From: Nocardia sp. NBC_01327
Lineage (GTDB): Bacteria; Actinomycetota; Actinomycetes; Mycobacteriales; Mycobacteriaceae
NCBI RefSeq assembly: GCF_035958815.1
Contig: NZ_CP108383.1
Location: 1,426,001-1,490,000, forward strand
Direction of reading: 5' to 3'
DNA length: 64,000 bases
A model generated the notes under the pieces. That model was not told the origin of the DNA. It made no database searches and saw only the letters and a program-made list of their open reading frames with translations. Below, piece by piece: positions 29,499 through 38,147 of the stretch (its first letter is position 1; every line of letters begins with the position of its first letter). Made by a program: the position numbers and the translations under genes.

Positions 29499-29921
29499 TC
29501 AGAACGAGCCCATATCGGCCGATAGCCAGTGTTCGGGATTCATGAAGACCGCGGACTGCGGGCCGATGGAGTCGGCGTACTTCAGGTAGCCCTCGACCTT
29601 GTCGGCGGGCAGATAGCGCGCGGCCATTTCGTGGTGCTGCTCATCGGTCATCGGGGTGACCCGGGTGATAGGACCCTCGACAGTCACGTAGCGGACGGTA
29701 GGTTCGAGGACTTCGACCATGAGGCTGAAGCGCCCGGATTCCTGCAGCAGCCGCATCTTCTGCGATTCGGGCCCGGTCAGCACCCACAGCTCACCGCCGG
29801 GCGAGTACTGGTACCAGATGGGCACGGTCAGGGGTGCGCGTCCCGGCCGGTTGTTCACGGCCAGCGCCCCGATATGTGGTTGTGCGAGGAAACTCTGTCG
29901 TTCTTCCAACGTCAGTGCCAT
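29499..29921 (-). CDS. Pyridoxamine 5'-phosphate oxidase-like FMN/F420-binding protein
   Basis: This 140-residue split-barrel protein has the segments LTVPIWYQYSPGGELWVLTG and RYVTVEGPITRV, typical of small mycobacterial PNPOx-like proteins that bind FMN, F420 or haem products. The substrate cannot be inferred. ATG 29921 (MALTLEERQSFL) is preferred; the frame continues upstream through a 23-bp tandem repeat, which is probably noncoding. It converges on the S10 operon terminator and is divergent from the fused oxygenase-lyase gene. Confidence 0.8.
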   Translation of the reverse strand: MALTLEERQSFLAQPHIGALAVNNRPGRAPLTVPIWYQYSPGGELWVLTGPESQKMRLLQESGRFSLMVEVLEPTVRYVTVEGPITRVTPMTDEQHHEMAARYLPADKVEGYLKYADSIGPQSAVFMNPEHWLSADMGSF

Positions 29922-29952
29922 GCCTCCCACGGTACCGAGGGGGTACGACGTT

Positions 29953-29998
29953 CCTGTTTCTCCAACACGCAGAGCCCTGTTTCTCCAACACGCAGAGC
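29953..29998. repeat. Perfect 23-bp tandem direct repeat in a divergent promoter region
   Basis: Two exact head-to-tail copies (29953-29975 and 29976-29998) of a unit beginning CCTGTTTCTCC and ending AACACGCAGAGC lie between the divergent PNPOx-like gene and the oxygenase-lyase fusion. A third partial match follows (GCGCAATACTGCG). The spacing of two helical turns would suit a repeated operator. Confidence 0.85.
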
Positions 29999-30133
29999 GC
30001 AATACTGCGTTCGGCGTTTCGCGAGGAAGAGCGTATTCCGTACCGCGCGTTCTTGTATGGGATCGGTGACCTCGCTACTCTCGGCGACGTGCCCGCTACC
30101 GGGCGCGGATCTGCGGGCGCGATCGGTGAGTGG

Positions 30134-33100
30134 ATGCTCGACAATGTGGTTCGGATTGCGATCGTCGGAATGGGACCTCGCGGTCTGAATGTCTGTGAAC
30201 GAATTTGTGCCAATGCTCGGCAGCTCGGTAATTCGGCGGGCGTCGAGCTGATTCTGCTGGACTCGAAACAGGTTGGCACCGGGGCGGTCTGGCGCACCGA
30301 CCAGCCCGCCCAACTGCTGATGAATACGGTGTCCGAGCAGGTCACGGTGTTCACCGATGACACCGTCGAGATGGCGGGTCCGGTCGATCGCGGTCCGAGT
30401 CTGCACGAATGGGCCAATTTCATTGCCAAGATCGGCAATTTCGCCGGACTGCCCGCGCGGGCTTATCGAGAAGCGCTCCGGATGCGCGCGGAAAGCTATC
30501 CGCCACGCTACTTCTACGGCCATTATCTGCGCTGGGCATTCGAACGAACGCGCGACCGCTATGCCGAATGGGTGCATGTGCGCGAAATTGTGGCTACCGC
30601 AGTGGATTTGCGAGACGGCCCGGGCGGACTGCAGGAACTGGAGTTGAGCACGGGGGAGCGCGTACGCGGTCTGCACGCCGTGGTGCTCACCCAGGGCCAC
30701 CTGGGGGAGGAGCAGCCGGAAGTGCCCGGCTCCCTGCCGGATTCGGCGCGCCGGCTCGGGCTCGGTTACGTGCCGCCCGCGAATGCCGCCGATATCGACG
30801 TGGACGCGATTCCGGCGTCCGATCCCGTGCTCATCCGCGGCCTGGGGCTCACCTTCTTCGACTATCTGGTGCTGCTGACCGCAGGACGCGGCGGTGTCTT
30901 CAAGGAGTGCGATACCGGACTGGAGTACGTGGCATCGGGCCGCGAACCGGTCATTATCGCGGGCTGCCGCCGGGGCATCCCGCATCATGCCCGCGGCGAG
31001 AACCAGAAGGGCGTGGACGGCCGGTACGCGCCGCTGCTGTTGAACCCCGCGCGTATCGACCGATTGCGCAGTCGCTCACGGAAATTGGGCGATGTCTCCT
31101 TCCGCCGGGATGTGTGGCCGCTGATCGCCCGCGAGGTCGAATCGGTGTACTACGCGGCGCTGCTGTCCGAGCAGCTGAGCCCGCAGCGGCTGGAGTCCTT
31201 CCGGGATCGGTATCTGACCGTGCCCACCGATCAGGACGCCGCGGAGTTGTTGCAGCGCTTCCATATTCGGCAGCAGGAGCGGTGGAACTGGGGCAGCCTG
31301 GTGGATCCGACGGGCGGCCGCCGCTTCGATCGGCCCGGCGATTTTCACGACTGGCTGCTGGCCTATCTGGATGCCGATGTGCACGAGGCCCGCCTGGGCA
31401 ATGTCCGGGGTCCGGTGAAGGCGGCGCTGGATGTGCTGCGGGATCTGCGCAATGAGGTCCGGCTCGTGGTCGACTACGGCGGTATCGCGGGGTCGTCGTA
31501 TCGGGACGATCTGGATCGCTGGTACACGCCGATGAACGCTTTCCTCTCGATCGGCCCGCCCGCCAGCCGCATTGCCGAACTGGCGGCGCTCATCCGGGCG
31601 GGCATCGTGCGGGTGGTCGGCCCCGGCATGCAGGTGGATATCGATGCCGAGCGCGGGCTTTTCGTCGCCGGTTCACCGCAGGTGCGTGGATCGCAGGTGC
31701 AGGGCCGCTATCTGATAGACGCCTGGCTGCCCGCGCCGGATCTGCGCCGCACGGCGGACCCGCTGCTGCGGAATATGCTGGGCCGCAATGATGTGCGCGG
31801 TTATGCGATCGGTTCACCGGACGGCAGCAGCTATCGGACCGGCGGCCTCACCATCGCCCCGCACACCCATCACCTGGTGGACGGCGAGGGCCGAATCCAC
31901 CCGCGCCGCTACGCCTTCGGTGTTCCCACCGAGTCCGTCCGCTGGGTGACCGCGGCGGGCCCGCGCCCCGGCGTCAATTCCGTCACCCTCGCCGACGGCG
32001 ACGGCATCGCCCGCGAAATCCTCACCACCCACCGCTACGGCGAGCATGCGAATACTCCTGAAAGGCACGACGATATGGCGATCGAATGCGGGCTGCTGTC
32101 TCCGGTGAGCGTCGGCGTCCCGGTGGAATCCCTGCTGGGCGACGATGCCTGGATCGAGGCCATGCTGGAGGTGGAGCTCGCGCTGACCCGCGCCGAGGCC
32201 CGGCTCGGCATGGTTCCGGACAGTGTCGCCGAGCATATGGCGATCGCGGTGCGCGAGCACGAGTTCAGCGCCCGCGATATCGCCGAAGCCGCACGGGGAG
32301 CGGCCAATCCGGTGGTCACCTTCGTGGAGCGACTGCACCGCGCGGTCGCCGATATCGACCCGGTGAGCGCGAACTACGTGCACTACGGCTCGACCAGTCA
32401 GGACATTCTGGATACGGCGACCATGGTGATCGCCGCGCGGGTGCTGTCGATCATCATCACCGATCTCAACACCATGCTCGGCTCCCTCGCCGAATTGGCG
32501 CGCCGCCACCGCGATACGCCGATTGCGGGGCGGACGCTGGCCATGCAGGCCGTGCCGACCACCTTCGGCGCCAAGGTGGCGGTGTGGATGCAGGGCCTGC
32601 TCGACGCTCGCGACCGGCTGTGCCAGGTGCGGACCGGTCTGCCGGTGCAATTGGGCGGTGCGGCAGGCACTTTGGCGTCGTATATCGAATGCGCGCGCTG
32701 TGCGGATTCGGCGCTGTCGCAGGCGCCCGCGGGTGAGATCGTGGAGCGTCTCACCGAGGAGTTCGCGGCCGAACTCTCGCTCACCGTCACCGCGGCTCCC
32801 TGGCATACGGTGCGCACCCCGATCGCCGATCTGGCCGGTGCGCTGGCGCTCACCTCGGGCGTGCTCGGCAAGCTCGCGGTGGATGTGATCTCCCAGTCCC
32901 GCACCGAGATCGCCGAACTGTGCGAACCCTCGGCCGAGGGGCGCGGCGAATCCTCGGCCATGCCGCAGAAGCGAAATCCGGTACTGAGCACCATGATTCG
33001 TGCCGCAGCCCTCCAGGTGCCGGGCCTGGCCTCGACACTCTTCGGTGCGCTGCTCGCCGAGGACGAACGCCCGGCCGGTTCCTGGCATGCCGAATGGCAG

Positions 33101-33463
33101 CCGCTGCGCGAGTGCCTGCTGCTGGTCGGCGGCGCGGCGCATACCGCGGTGGAGCTGGCCGCCGGCCTGATCGCGGACGCCGATCGGATGACCACGAATC
33201 TCACGCTCACCGACGGCCAGATCGTGTCCGAGCGCCTCTCGATCCGCCTGGCCCCGCTGCTCGGTAAGCCGGTCGCGAAGAAGACGCTGCAGGCGGCCGC
33301 GTACGAATCGCAGTCCACGGCGCGCCCGCTGGCCGACATCCTGGCCGAATGCCCGGATATCGCCGTGCATCTCGGCCGGCCGGAGCTGGCCGAACTCCTG
33401 CGCCCCGAAAACTATCTCGGCGCAGCCCCGGATCTGGTCGATCGGGTGCTGCGCCGGATGTGA
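30134..33463 (+). CDS. Fused flavin-dependent N-monooxygenase-like / PcaB-type lyase, candidate nitrosuccinate synthase-lyase (CreE-CreD-like)
   Basis: This 1109-residue single open frame has two parts. Residues 1-647 form an FAD/NAD(P)-binding protein (dinucleotide motif IAIVGMGPRG at 8-17) of the class containing CreE, which oxidises L-aspartate to nitrosuccinate. Residues 648-1109 are a complete aspartase/fumarase-superfamily lyase: HYGSTSQD at about 750-757, MQAVPTTFGAK, and the catalytic loop GESSAMPQKRNP at 938-949, closest to PcaB/CreD proteins. CreD splits nitrosuccinate into fumarate and nitrous acid. In known clusters these are separate genes. An internal ATG at 32075, with GAAAGG 10 bases upstream, marks the join and could also give a free lyase. 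The start is ATG 30134; the ribosome binding site is weak. Domain families are clear; the nitrite function is inferred. Confidence 0.78.
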   Translation: MLDNVVRIAIVGMGPRGLNVCERICANARQLGNSAGVELILLDSKQVGTGAVWRTDQPAQLLMNTVSEQVTVFTDDTVEMAGPVDRGPSLHEWANFIAKIGNFAGLPARAYREALRMRAESYPPRYFYGHYLRWAFERTRDRYAEWVHVREIVATAVDLRDGPGGLQELELSTGERVRGLHAVVLTQGHLGEEQPEVPGSLPDSARRLGLGYVPPANAADIDVDAIPASDPVLIRGLGLTFFDYLVLLTAGRGGVFKECDTGLEYVASGREPVIIAGCRRGIPHHARGENQKGVDGRYAPLLLNPARIDRLRSRSRKLGDVSFRRDVWPLIAREVESVYYAALLSEQLSPQRLESFRDRYLTVPTDQDAAELLQRFHIRQQERWNWGSLVDPTGGRRFDRPGDFHDWLLAYLDADVHEARLGNVRGPVKAALDVLRDLRNEVRLVVDYGGIAGSSYRDDLDRWYTPMNAFLSIGPPASRIAELAALIRAGIVRVVGPGMQVDIDAERGLFVAGSPQVRGSQVQGRYLIDAWLPAPDLRRTADPLLRNMLGRNDVRGYAIGSPDGSSYRTGGLTIAPHTHHLVDGEGRIHPRRYAFGVPTESVRWVTAAGPRPGVNSVTLADGDGIAREILTTHRYGEHANTPERHDDMAIECGLLSPVSVGVPVESLLGDDAWIEAMLEVELALTRAEARLGMVPDSVAEHMAIAVREHEFSARDIAEAARGAANPVVTFVERLHRAVADIDPVSANYVHYGSTSQDILDTATMVIAARVLSIIITDLNTMLGSLAELARRHRDTPIAGRTLAMQAVPTTFGAKVAVWMQGLLDARDRLCQVRTGLPVQLGGAAGTLASYIECARCADSALSQAPAGEIVERLTEEFAAELSLTVTAAPWHTVRTPIADLAGALALTSGVLGKLAVDVISQSRTEIAELCEPSAEGRGESSAMPQKRNPVLSTMIRAAALQVPGLASTLFGALLAEDERPAGSWHAEWQPLRECLLLVGGAAHTAVELAAGLIADADRMTTNLTLTDGQIVSERLSIRLAPLLGKPVAKKTLQAAAYESQSTARPLADILAECPDIAVHLGRPELAELLRPENYLGAAPDLVDRVLRRM

Positions 33464-33476
33464 GTGTGTGCCGGTA

Positions 33477-33887
33477 CTACCAGTTCTTGGCCGGGCGGTT
33501 GGTGGCCGCGCGCCGTTCGGCGTCCTTGGCCTTGACGCGCTCGGCTTCCTTGCGCACCTCGGCGAAGTTCTCCCGCTCCTTCACCAGCCATTCCGGCGGT
33601 GCGGCGATGAGGGCGTCGATCTCGGCGCTGGTCAGCGCGTCCTCGACCCCGGCGCGGCCCAGCCCGGAGTTCGAGATGCCGAGTTTGCGGGCGACCACAT
33701 CGCGCGGGAAGGGCCCGTCGGCGCGCAGGTCGAGCAGCCACTGCGGCGGATTGGTGCGCAGCTCTTCGAGCTGTGCGCGGGTGACGGGTGAGTTCCGGAA
33801 CTCCTCGGGGGTTGCGGGGAGGTAGATGCCGAGTTTGGCCGCCGCGGTCAGCGGCTTCATGTTCTGGGGTTTCTTGTCCGGGCTCAC
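33477..33887 (-). CDS. DUF5997 family protein
   Basis: This 136-residue soluble protein has the DUF5997 pattern: KLGIYLPATPEEFRNSPVTR, WLLDLRADGPFPRDVVARKLGIS and a PPEWLVKERENFAEVR end. A small helical DNA-binding-like region (KLGISNSGLGRAG) is visible. The function is unknown. In actinobacteria this family commonly sits divergent from a LysR regulator, as here. The start is GTG 33887; an ATG nine codons in (33860) is the alternative. It is tail to tail with the fusion gene, 13 bases apart. Confidence 0.8.
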   Translation of the reverse strand: MSPDKKPQNMKPLTAAAKLGIYLPATPEEFRNSPVTRAQLEELRTNPPQWLLDLRADGPFPRDVVARKLGISNSGLGRAGVEDALTSAEIDALIAAPPEWLVKERENFAEVRKEAERVKAKDAERRAATNRPAKNW

Positions 33888-33925
33888 ATGATGAGGGTAT
33901 CGGTCGGGGAGAGGCGAACTGGCCG

Positions 33926-33963
33926 CGCGGTGCAATAACCTGGCTCGCGGTGCAATAACCTGG
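33926..33963. promoter_or_regulatory. Two direct copies of CGCGGTGCAATAACCTGG before the LysR gene
   Basis: Exact 18-base copies at 33926-33943 and 33946-33963, period 20 bases, lie in the divergent gap between the DUF5997 and LysR genes. Each contains GGTGCAATAACC, whose ends (GGT/ACC) are complementary. This is a good candidate binding site for the adjacent LysR protein. The second copy ends 5 bases before the LysR ATG. Confidence 0.6.
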
Positions 33964-33968
33964 GTGGA

Positions 33969-34955
33969 ATGAGCCGGTTCGAGTCGATCGATATCCCGCG
34001 TCTGCGCTGGTTCGCCGCGGTTGCGGAACAGTTGCACTTCGCGCGCGCGGCGCAGAGCCTGGGCATTGCCCGCCAGCGCCTGAGCCGGACGATCATCGAG
34101 TTGGAGGAGGAGCTCGGCACCAAATTGTTCGTGCCGGGTGCGCAGCCGACCCAGCTCACCACCGACGGCGAGGAGCTGCTGGTGGCGGCCCGGGAGCTGA
34201 TCGCGAATGCCCCGGAGCCCGAACCGGTGGCGGCCGACGAGGGTGAACGCCTGCGGGTCGGGTTTGTGCCCGGGGTGACCGTCACCAAATGGGATCGGAT
34301 CTGGCGCGAGCGTTTTCCCGAGATTCCCGTCGAGATGATCCCGGTCCCGATGCGCGAGCAGGATGTGGCGCTGCGGGACGGCCGCGTCGATATGTGCTTC
34401 GTCCGCCTCCCGATCGATCGCGACGGGATCAGCGCCATCCCGCTCTACCGCGAATTGCCGGTGGTGGTGGTGCCCAAGGATCATCCGCTGTCGGTCTTCG
34501 ACCAGGTGAGCATGGCCGAGCTGACCGAAGAGCGCATGCAGGACGCCACCGACCTCGACGAGGCGGCCATGACCATGGAGCTGGTGGCGGCGGTCAGCGG
34601 TGCGGCCATCGTGCCGCATTCCATTGCGCGCCTGCACAGTCGCAAGGATCTGGTCTACCGGACCATGACCGGTGTGCCGGAAACCGAGATTGTGCTGGCC
34701 TGGCCGGATGCGCAGACCACCGAACTGGTCGAGGAGTTCGTCGGCGTGGTGCGCGGGCGTTCGGCGCGCAGTTCGCGGTCGCCGTCGGGGCAGGAGGCGG
34801 CCAAGCCGCGGCGGGCCGCGGGTCCGGGCAAGAAGCCGGCCGCCGGTGCGAAGAAGTCCGCCGGGGGCGCCAAGAAACCGGCAGCGAAGCAGACCGGCGC
34901 CAAGGCGAAATCGGGTGGCGCCGTGAAGAAGCCGGGCAAGCGGCGCGGAAAGTAG
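33969..34955 (+). CDS. LysR-family regulator with a lysine/alanine-rich C-terminal tail
   Basis: The protein has 328 residues. The N-terminal winged helix is typical (LRWFAAVAEQLHFARAAQSLGIARQRLSR) and is followed by a LysR substrate-binding domain (about 90-270). The last 55-60 residues are a low-complexity Lys/Ala/Gly/Pro tail resembling histone-like tails (repeats of GAKK, KKPAAK). Such a tail is not part of the usual LysR fold and may add non-specific DNA affinity. Start ATG 33969. It is divergent from DUF5997, with twin direct repeats between them. Confidence 0.87.
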   Translation: MSRFESIDIPRLRWFAAVAEQLHFARAAQSLGIARQRLSRTIIELEEELGTKLFVPGAQPTQLTTDGEELLVAARELIANAPEPEPVAADEGERLRVGFVPGVTVTKWDRIWRERFPEIPVEMIPVPMREQDVALRDGRVDMCFVRLPIDRDGISAIPLYRELPVVVVPKDHPLSVFDQVSMAELTEERMQDATDLDEAAMTMELVAAVSGAAIVPHSIARLHSRKDLVYRTMTGVPETEIVLAWPDAQTTELVEEFVGVVRGRSARSSRSPSGQEAAKPRRAAGPGKKPAAGAKKSAGGAKKPAAKQTGAKAKSGGAVKKPGKRRGK

Positions 34956-34975
34956 TAGCGGCCGAAGCTGTTCCG

Positions 34976-35010
34976 AGGGCCTGTCTCCCGAGCGGGAGGC
35001 GGGCCCTTTG
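34976..35010 (+). terminator. Terminator after the LysR gene
   Basis: A hairpin with outer stem AGGGCC/GGCCCT (34976-34981 with 35002-35007) and inner stem CTCCC/GGGAG is followed by TTTG, 20 bases after the LysR stop. Confidence 0.75.
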
Positions 35011-35299
35011 TCATGCCCGGTTGTGACGTCCGGGGTGAAGTCGGGGGATTTCTCAGGGTGAAGTCAGGGTTGCGCTATACGTATACGTCTACTTATAGTG
35101 ATTTCAGGTGGTGGGAAGCTCGGCCGCTGCGGATCCGGTAGTCGGGAACCGTTGAAGCACAGCGAATTTCGAACCCGCTGTGGGTTGATGTAGAAGCATG
35201 CTCATATGCGCATCCACTAATGATAGTCCGTCAACCTACGGTTGACTTCAATTGGATAGTCAACCTACTGTTGACGAATGACCGGAACTGGAGCAGATC
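35011..35299. other. AT-richer control region before the EXLDI-like and MMPL genes
   Basis: No gene is visible. The region is markedly more AT-rich than its surroundings and holds TATACGTATA (35076-35085, a perfect palindrome) and two 17-base palindromes annotated separately. It is the control region for the two genes downstream. Confidence 0.6.
35230..35275. promoter_or_regulatory. Twin palindromic operators GTCAAC-N5-GTTGAC
   Basis: GTCAACCTACGGTTGAC (35230-35246) and GTCAACCTACTGTTGAC (35259-35275) are near-identical inverted repeats with centres 29 bases apart, 24 bases before the EXLDI-like ATG. This is the form expected for a dimeric TetR or MarR/PadR-type repressor. No regulator gene is adjacent, so it would act from elsewhere. 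Confidence 0.75.
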
Positions 35300-35851
35300 A
35301 TGGACATCGATATGCAGAAGCCCGCCGACGACGATGCGGCCCCCGGCACCGCGGTGACGCAAACCCTGCCTGACGACATGCTGGAGATCGAGGTGCGCGT
35401 CGGCCCCGGCGGCACCCGCACCCAGAGCTTCGTCGGCCGCCTGCTGGCGAAATCGCAGCAGGTCACCACGGCCGGCGCCGAGAATGTGCGGATCTACCAG
35501 AGCCGCAAGGGCAAGCTGGTGGTGCACCGCCACTACCTGGACTGGTCGGACTTCTCGACGGCGACCAAGCACGCCTACGAGGGCACGAAGGACCAGTTCA
35601 ATGCCAAGCGGGAAGAGTTCGCCGCCGCCCGCCGGAATGCCGATGGGTCGCATGTTCCGCTGATCGCCAACTGGGCCGGGGAATTCAAGCACTGGCGCGA
35701 ACTGGTCGGTATCGGCCAGGATGGCTATGGCGACTACACACTCGAAATCGTGGATTCGCTGGGGGAGTTGCGTGACCGGGTGCCTGCCAAGGCGTACCGG
35801 ACAGTTGCCGATGCGGTGGAAAACCCGTCTGCGCAGTTTCTCGACATCTAA
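35300..35851 (+). CDS. EXLDI-family-like protein
   Basis: This 183-residue soluble protein ends in QFLDI, matching the C-terminal motif that names the EXLDI family (TIGR04342 as I recall it). The central part (VRIYQSRKGKLVVHRHYLDW) is the conserved strand-rich core. The function is unknown. The gene sits behind twin palindromic operators and 66 bases before an MMPL transporter, so the two are probably co-expressed as a regulated export unit. Confidence 0.65.
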   Translation: MDIDMQKPADDDAAPGTAVTQTLPDDMLEIEVRVGPGGTRTQSFVGRLLAKSQQVTTAGAENVRIYQSRKGKLVVHRHYLDWSDFSTATKHAYEGTKDQFNAKREEFAAARRNADGSHVPLIANWAGEFKHWRELVGIGQDGYGDYTLEIVDSLGELRDRVPAKAYRTVADAVENPSAQFLDI

Positions 35852-35917
35852 GCACCGATAGAGCTCTGTCAGCACAGATTCCGCACGCGGTCGAAACCTT
35901 GAAAGGACTTCCCCCGC

Positions 35918-38083
35918 ATGTTTTCCCGACTGGGACGCTTCGTCGTCAAACAGCCGTGGCTGGTCATCGGCGTCTGGCTGATCGCCATCATCGCGGTGGT
36001 GGCCACGGCGCCCAAGCTCACCGCCACCACCGACCAATCCGACTTCCTGCCTTCGCATTACGAGTCCATCCAGGCGATGGAGTTGCAGCAGAAGGCATTT
36101 CCCAACAGCAATACTCCGGCCGCGCTCATCGTCTTCGAGCGCACCGACGGCGCACCGCTGACCGACAGTGACGTGGCCACGGTGCAGGCCGCCGCGGGCA
36201 AGCTGGGCGATCTGCACCTGAAGGACGTCCTCGGGGTGCAGGCGGCGCCGGCGGCGGACAATCGCTCGATTCAGATTGCCGCGGTGGCGATGACGAAGGT
36301 CACCAGCCAGGGCGACACCAAGCAGACCGATGCGGTCAAGGCGCTGCGCACGGCCCTGAAGGATCAGGTCAACGGCACCGACCTGAAGGCGGGTGTCACC
36401 GGCGCCGCGGCTCAGCAGCTGGACCAGCAGGAATCCGGTAACAATGCGCTGGCCATCATCGGCATCGCCACCATCGCGCTGATTCTGATTCTGCTGCTGG
36501 TGATCTTCCGCAGTCCGGTGATCGCCTTCCTGCCGATCATTGTGATCGGTGTGGTCTCGCTCGGCGTCAATGGCCTGATTGCCATGGTGAGCAAGGCTTT
36601 CGACCTCAAGGTCGATTCGTCCGTGCAGTCACTGCTGATCGTGGTGCTGTTCGGTGTCGGCACCGACTACATCCTGTTCCTGATGTTCCGCTACCGGGAG
36701 CGCCTGCGTGCCGGTGAGGATCCCAAGACCGCCATGGTCAGCGCGGTCACCCGGGTCGGCGAGGCGATCAGCTCGGCCGCGGCCGCGGTGATCATCGCCT
36801 TCGGCGCGCTCATGCTGTCGACCCTGGGCATGTTCCGTTCGCTCGGACCGGCGCTGGCGATCGCCGTCGCGGTGGCGCTGCTGGCGGGCCTGACGCTGGT
36901 TCCTGCGATTGTTTCGCTGTTGGGCACCAAGGTGTTCTGGCCGTCGAAGGCCTGGAAGCAGGAGCCGACGGGTGCGCGGTTCGCGGCGGTCGGTGCGGCG
37001 CTGGGCAAGCGGCCCGGTGTGTTCGCGGTGGCCTCCGGCGGTGTGCTGCTCGCGCTCGGCATTGTGGCGTTCGGCTTCAATCCGACCTTCGATCTGAGTT
37101 CGAGTTCGACCTCCGATACCTCCGAATCCACGGTCTACAGCAAGGAATTGCTGAAGGGTGAGCCCGCGGGCACCACGCAGCCGTCGCAGGTCTACCTGCG
37201 CACCGATGGTGCGGAGCTGACCACCGAGCAGTTGACCGCCTACCGTCAGGCGCTGACCGGCGTCTCCGGTGTGGGTCAGGTGTCGGAGCCGAAGCTGTCG
37301 ACCGACAAGTCGGTGGCCGAGTACCAGGTGACGCTCAATGACACTCCGGAGTCGGATGCCGCACTGAAGACGGTGAAGGGCCCGCTGCGCGATATCGCGC
37401 ATTCGGCCGCGCCGCCGGGATCCACGGCCGTGGTGGGCGGTATGACCTCGGTGTTCGTCGACTTCAAGGCTGCTATGAACCGGGATTACTCGGTGGTGTT
37501 CCCGGTGGCCGCGGTGCTCATCATGCTGGTGCTGGGTTTGCTGCTGCGCAGTCTGGTGGCGCCCTGGTATCTGATCGCGTCGGTCTTCCTCGGCTTCGCG
37601 GCCACGCTCGGTGCGGCCGTGCTGGTTTTCCAGCACATCCAGGGGAATTCGGGCTTGATCTTCACCTTGCCGCTGATCATGTATCTGTTCGTGGTCGCCC
37701 TCGGGACCGACTACAACATCCTCATGGTGGCCCGATTGCGGGAGGAGGCCCGCGAGGGCCACGATCCGCACAAGGCCGCGGCCGAGGCGGTCAGGCACAC
37801 CGGTCCGACGATCGCCGCCGCCGGTCTCATCCTGGCGGGCACCTTCGCCTCGATGATGCTGGCGGGCAATACCGCGCTCTCGCAGATGGGTTTCGCCATC
37901 TCGGTGGGCATCGGTATCGCGGCCTTCGTCATGGCGATGTTCTTCACGCCGTCGGTGACCGCGCTGATCGGCCGCCGGGCCTGGTGGCCGGGTCACGGCG
38001 GGGACGCCGATCCGGCGATCTCGCTGGAGAAGCAGGAGTGGGACGACCCGCGGTGGTCGCAGCCTGATTCGGCGCGGCGGTAG
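35918..38083 (+). CDS. MMPL/RND-superfamily transporter
   Basis: This 721-residue membrane protein consists of two repeats, each with an extracytoplasmic loop and five to six helices. The family's proton-relay motifs are present twice: GVGTDYILFLMFRYRE in the first half and ALGTDYNILMVARLREE in the second. MMPL proteins export lipids, siderophores or toxic compounds by proton exchange. It is about the size of the shorter (YdfJ-like) MMPLs rather than the mycolate exporter MmpL3. It follows the EXLDI-like gene and ends at a terminator. Confidence 0.9.
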   Translation: MFSRLGRFVVKQPWLVIGVWLIAIIAVVATAPKLTATTDQSDFLPSHYESIQAMELQQKAFPNSNTPAALIVFERTDGAPLTDSDVATVQAAAGKLGDLHLKDVLGVQAAPAADNRSIQIAAVAMTKVTSQGDTKQTDAVKALRTALKDQVNGTDLKAGVTGAAAQQLDQQESGNNALAIIGIATIALILILLLVIFRSPVIAFLPIIVIGVVSLGVNGLIAMVSKAFDLKVDSSVQSLLIVVLFGVGTDYILFLMFRYRERLRAGEDPKTAMVSAVTRVGEAISSAAAAVIIAFGALMLSTLGMFRSLGPALAIAVAVALLAGLTLVPAIVSLLGTKVFWPSKAWKQEPTGARFAAVGAALGKRPGVFAVASGGVLLALGIVAFGFNPTFDLSSSSTSDTSESTVYSKELLKGEPAGTTQPSQVYLRTDGAELTTEQLTAYRQALTGVSGVGQVSEPKLSTDKSVAEYQVTLNDTPESDAALKTVKGPLRDIAHSAAPPGSTAVVGGMTSVFVDFKAAMNRDYSVVFPVAAVLIMLVLGLLLRSLVAPWYLIASVFLGFAATLGAAVLVFQHIQGNSGLIFTLPLIMYLFVVALGTDYNILMVARLREEAREGHDPHKAAAEAVRHTGPTIAAAGLILAGTFASMMLAGNTALSQMGFAISVGIGIAAFVMAMFFTPSVTALIGRRAWWPGHGGDADPAISLEKQEWDDPRWSQPDSARR

Positions 38084-38100
38084 TCGCGAATCTGTTCCGC

Positions 38101-38147
38101 AGGCCGGCCGGGCCCGTCTCCTTTTCAGGGGGCGGGCCTGGCCTTTT
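38101..38147 (+). terminator. Terminator after the MMPL gene
   Basis: AGGCC (38101-38105) and GGCCCG (38111-38116) pair with CGGGCC (38133-38138) and GGCCT (38140-38144), followed by TTT. It lies 17 bases after the MMPL stop. Confidence 0.75.

Noticed and set aside
29834..30133. Upstream extension of the oxygenase-lyase frame to 29834
   Set aside because: It would run through the 23-bp tandem repeat and the start of the divergent PNPOx-like gene; the dinucleotide-binding motif begins right after ATG 30134, as expected for the family.
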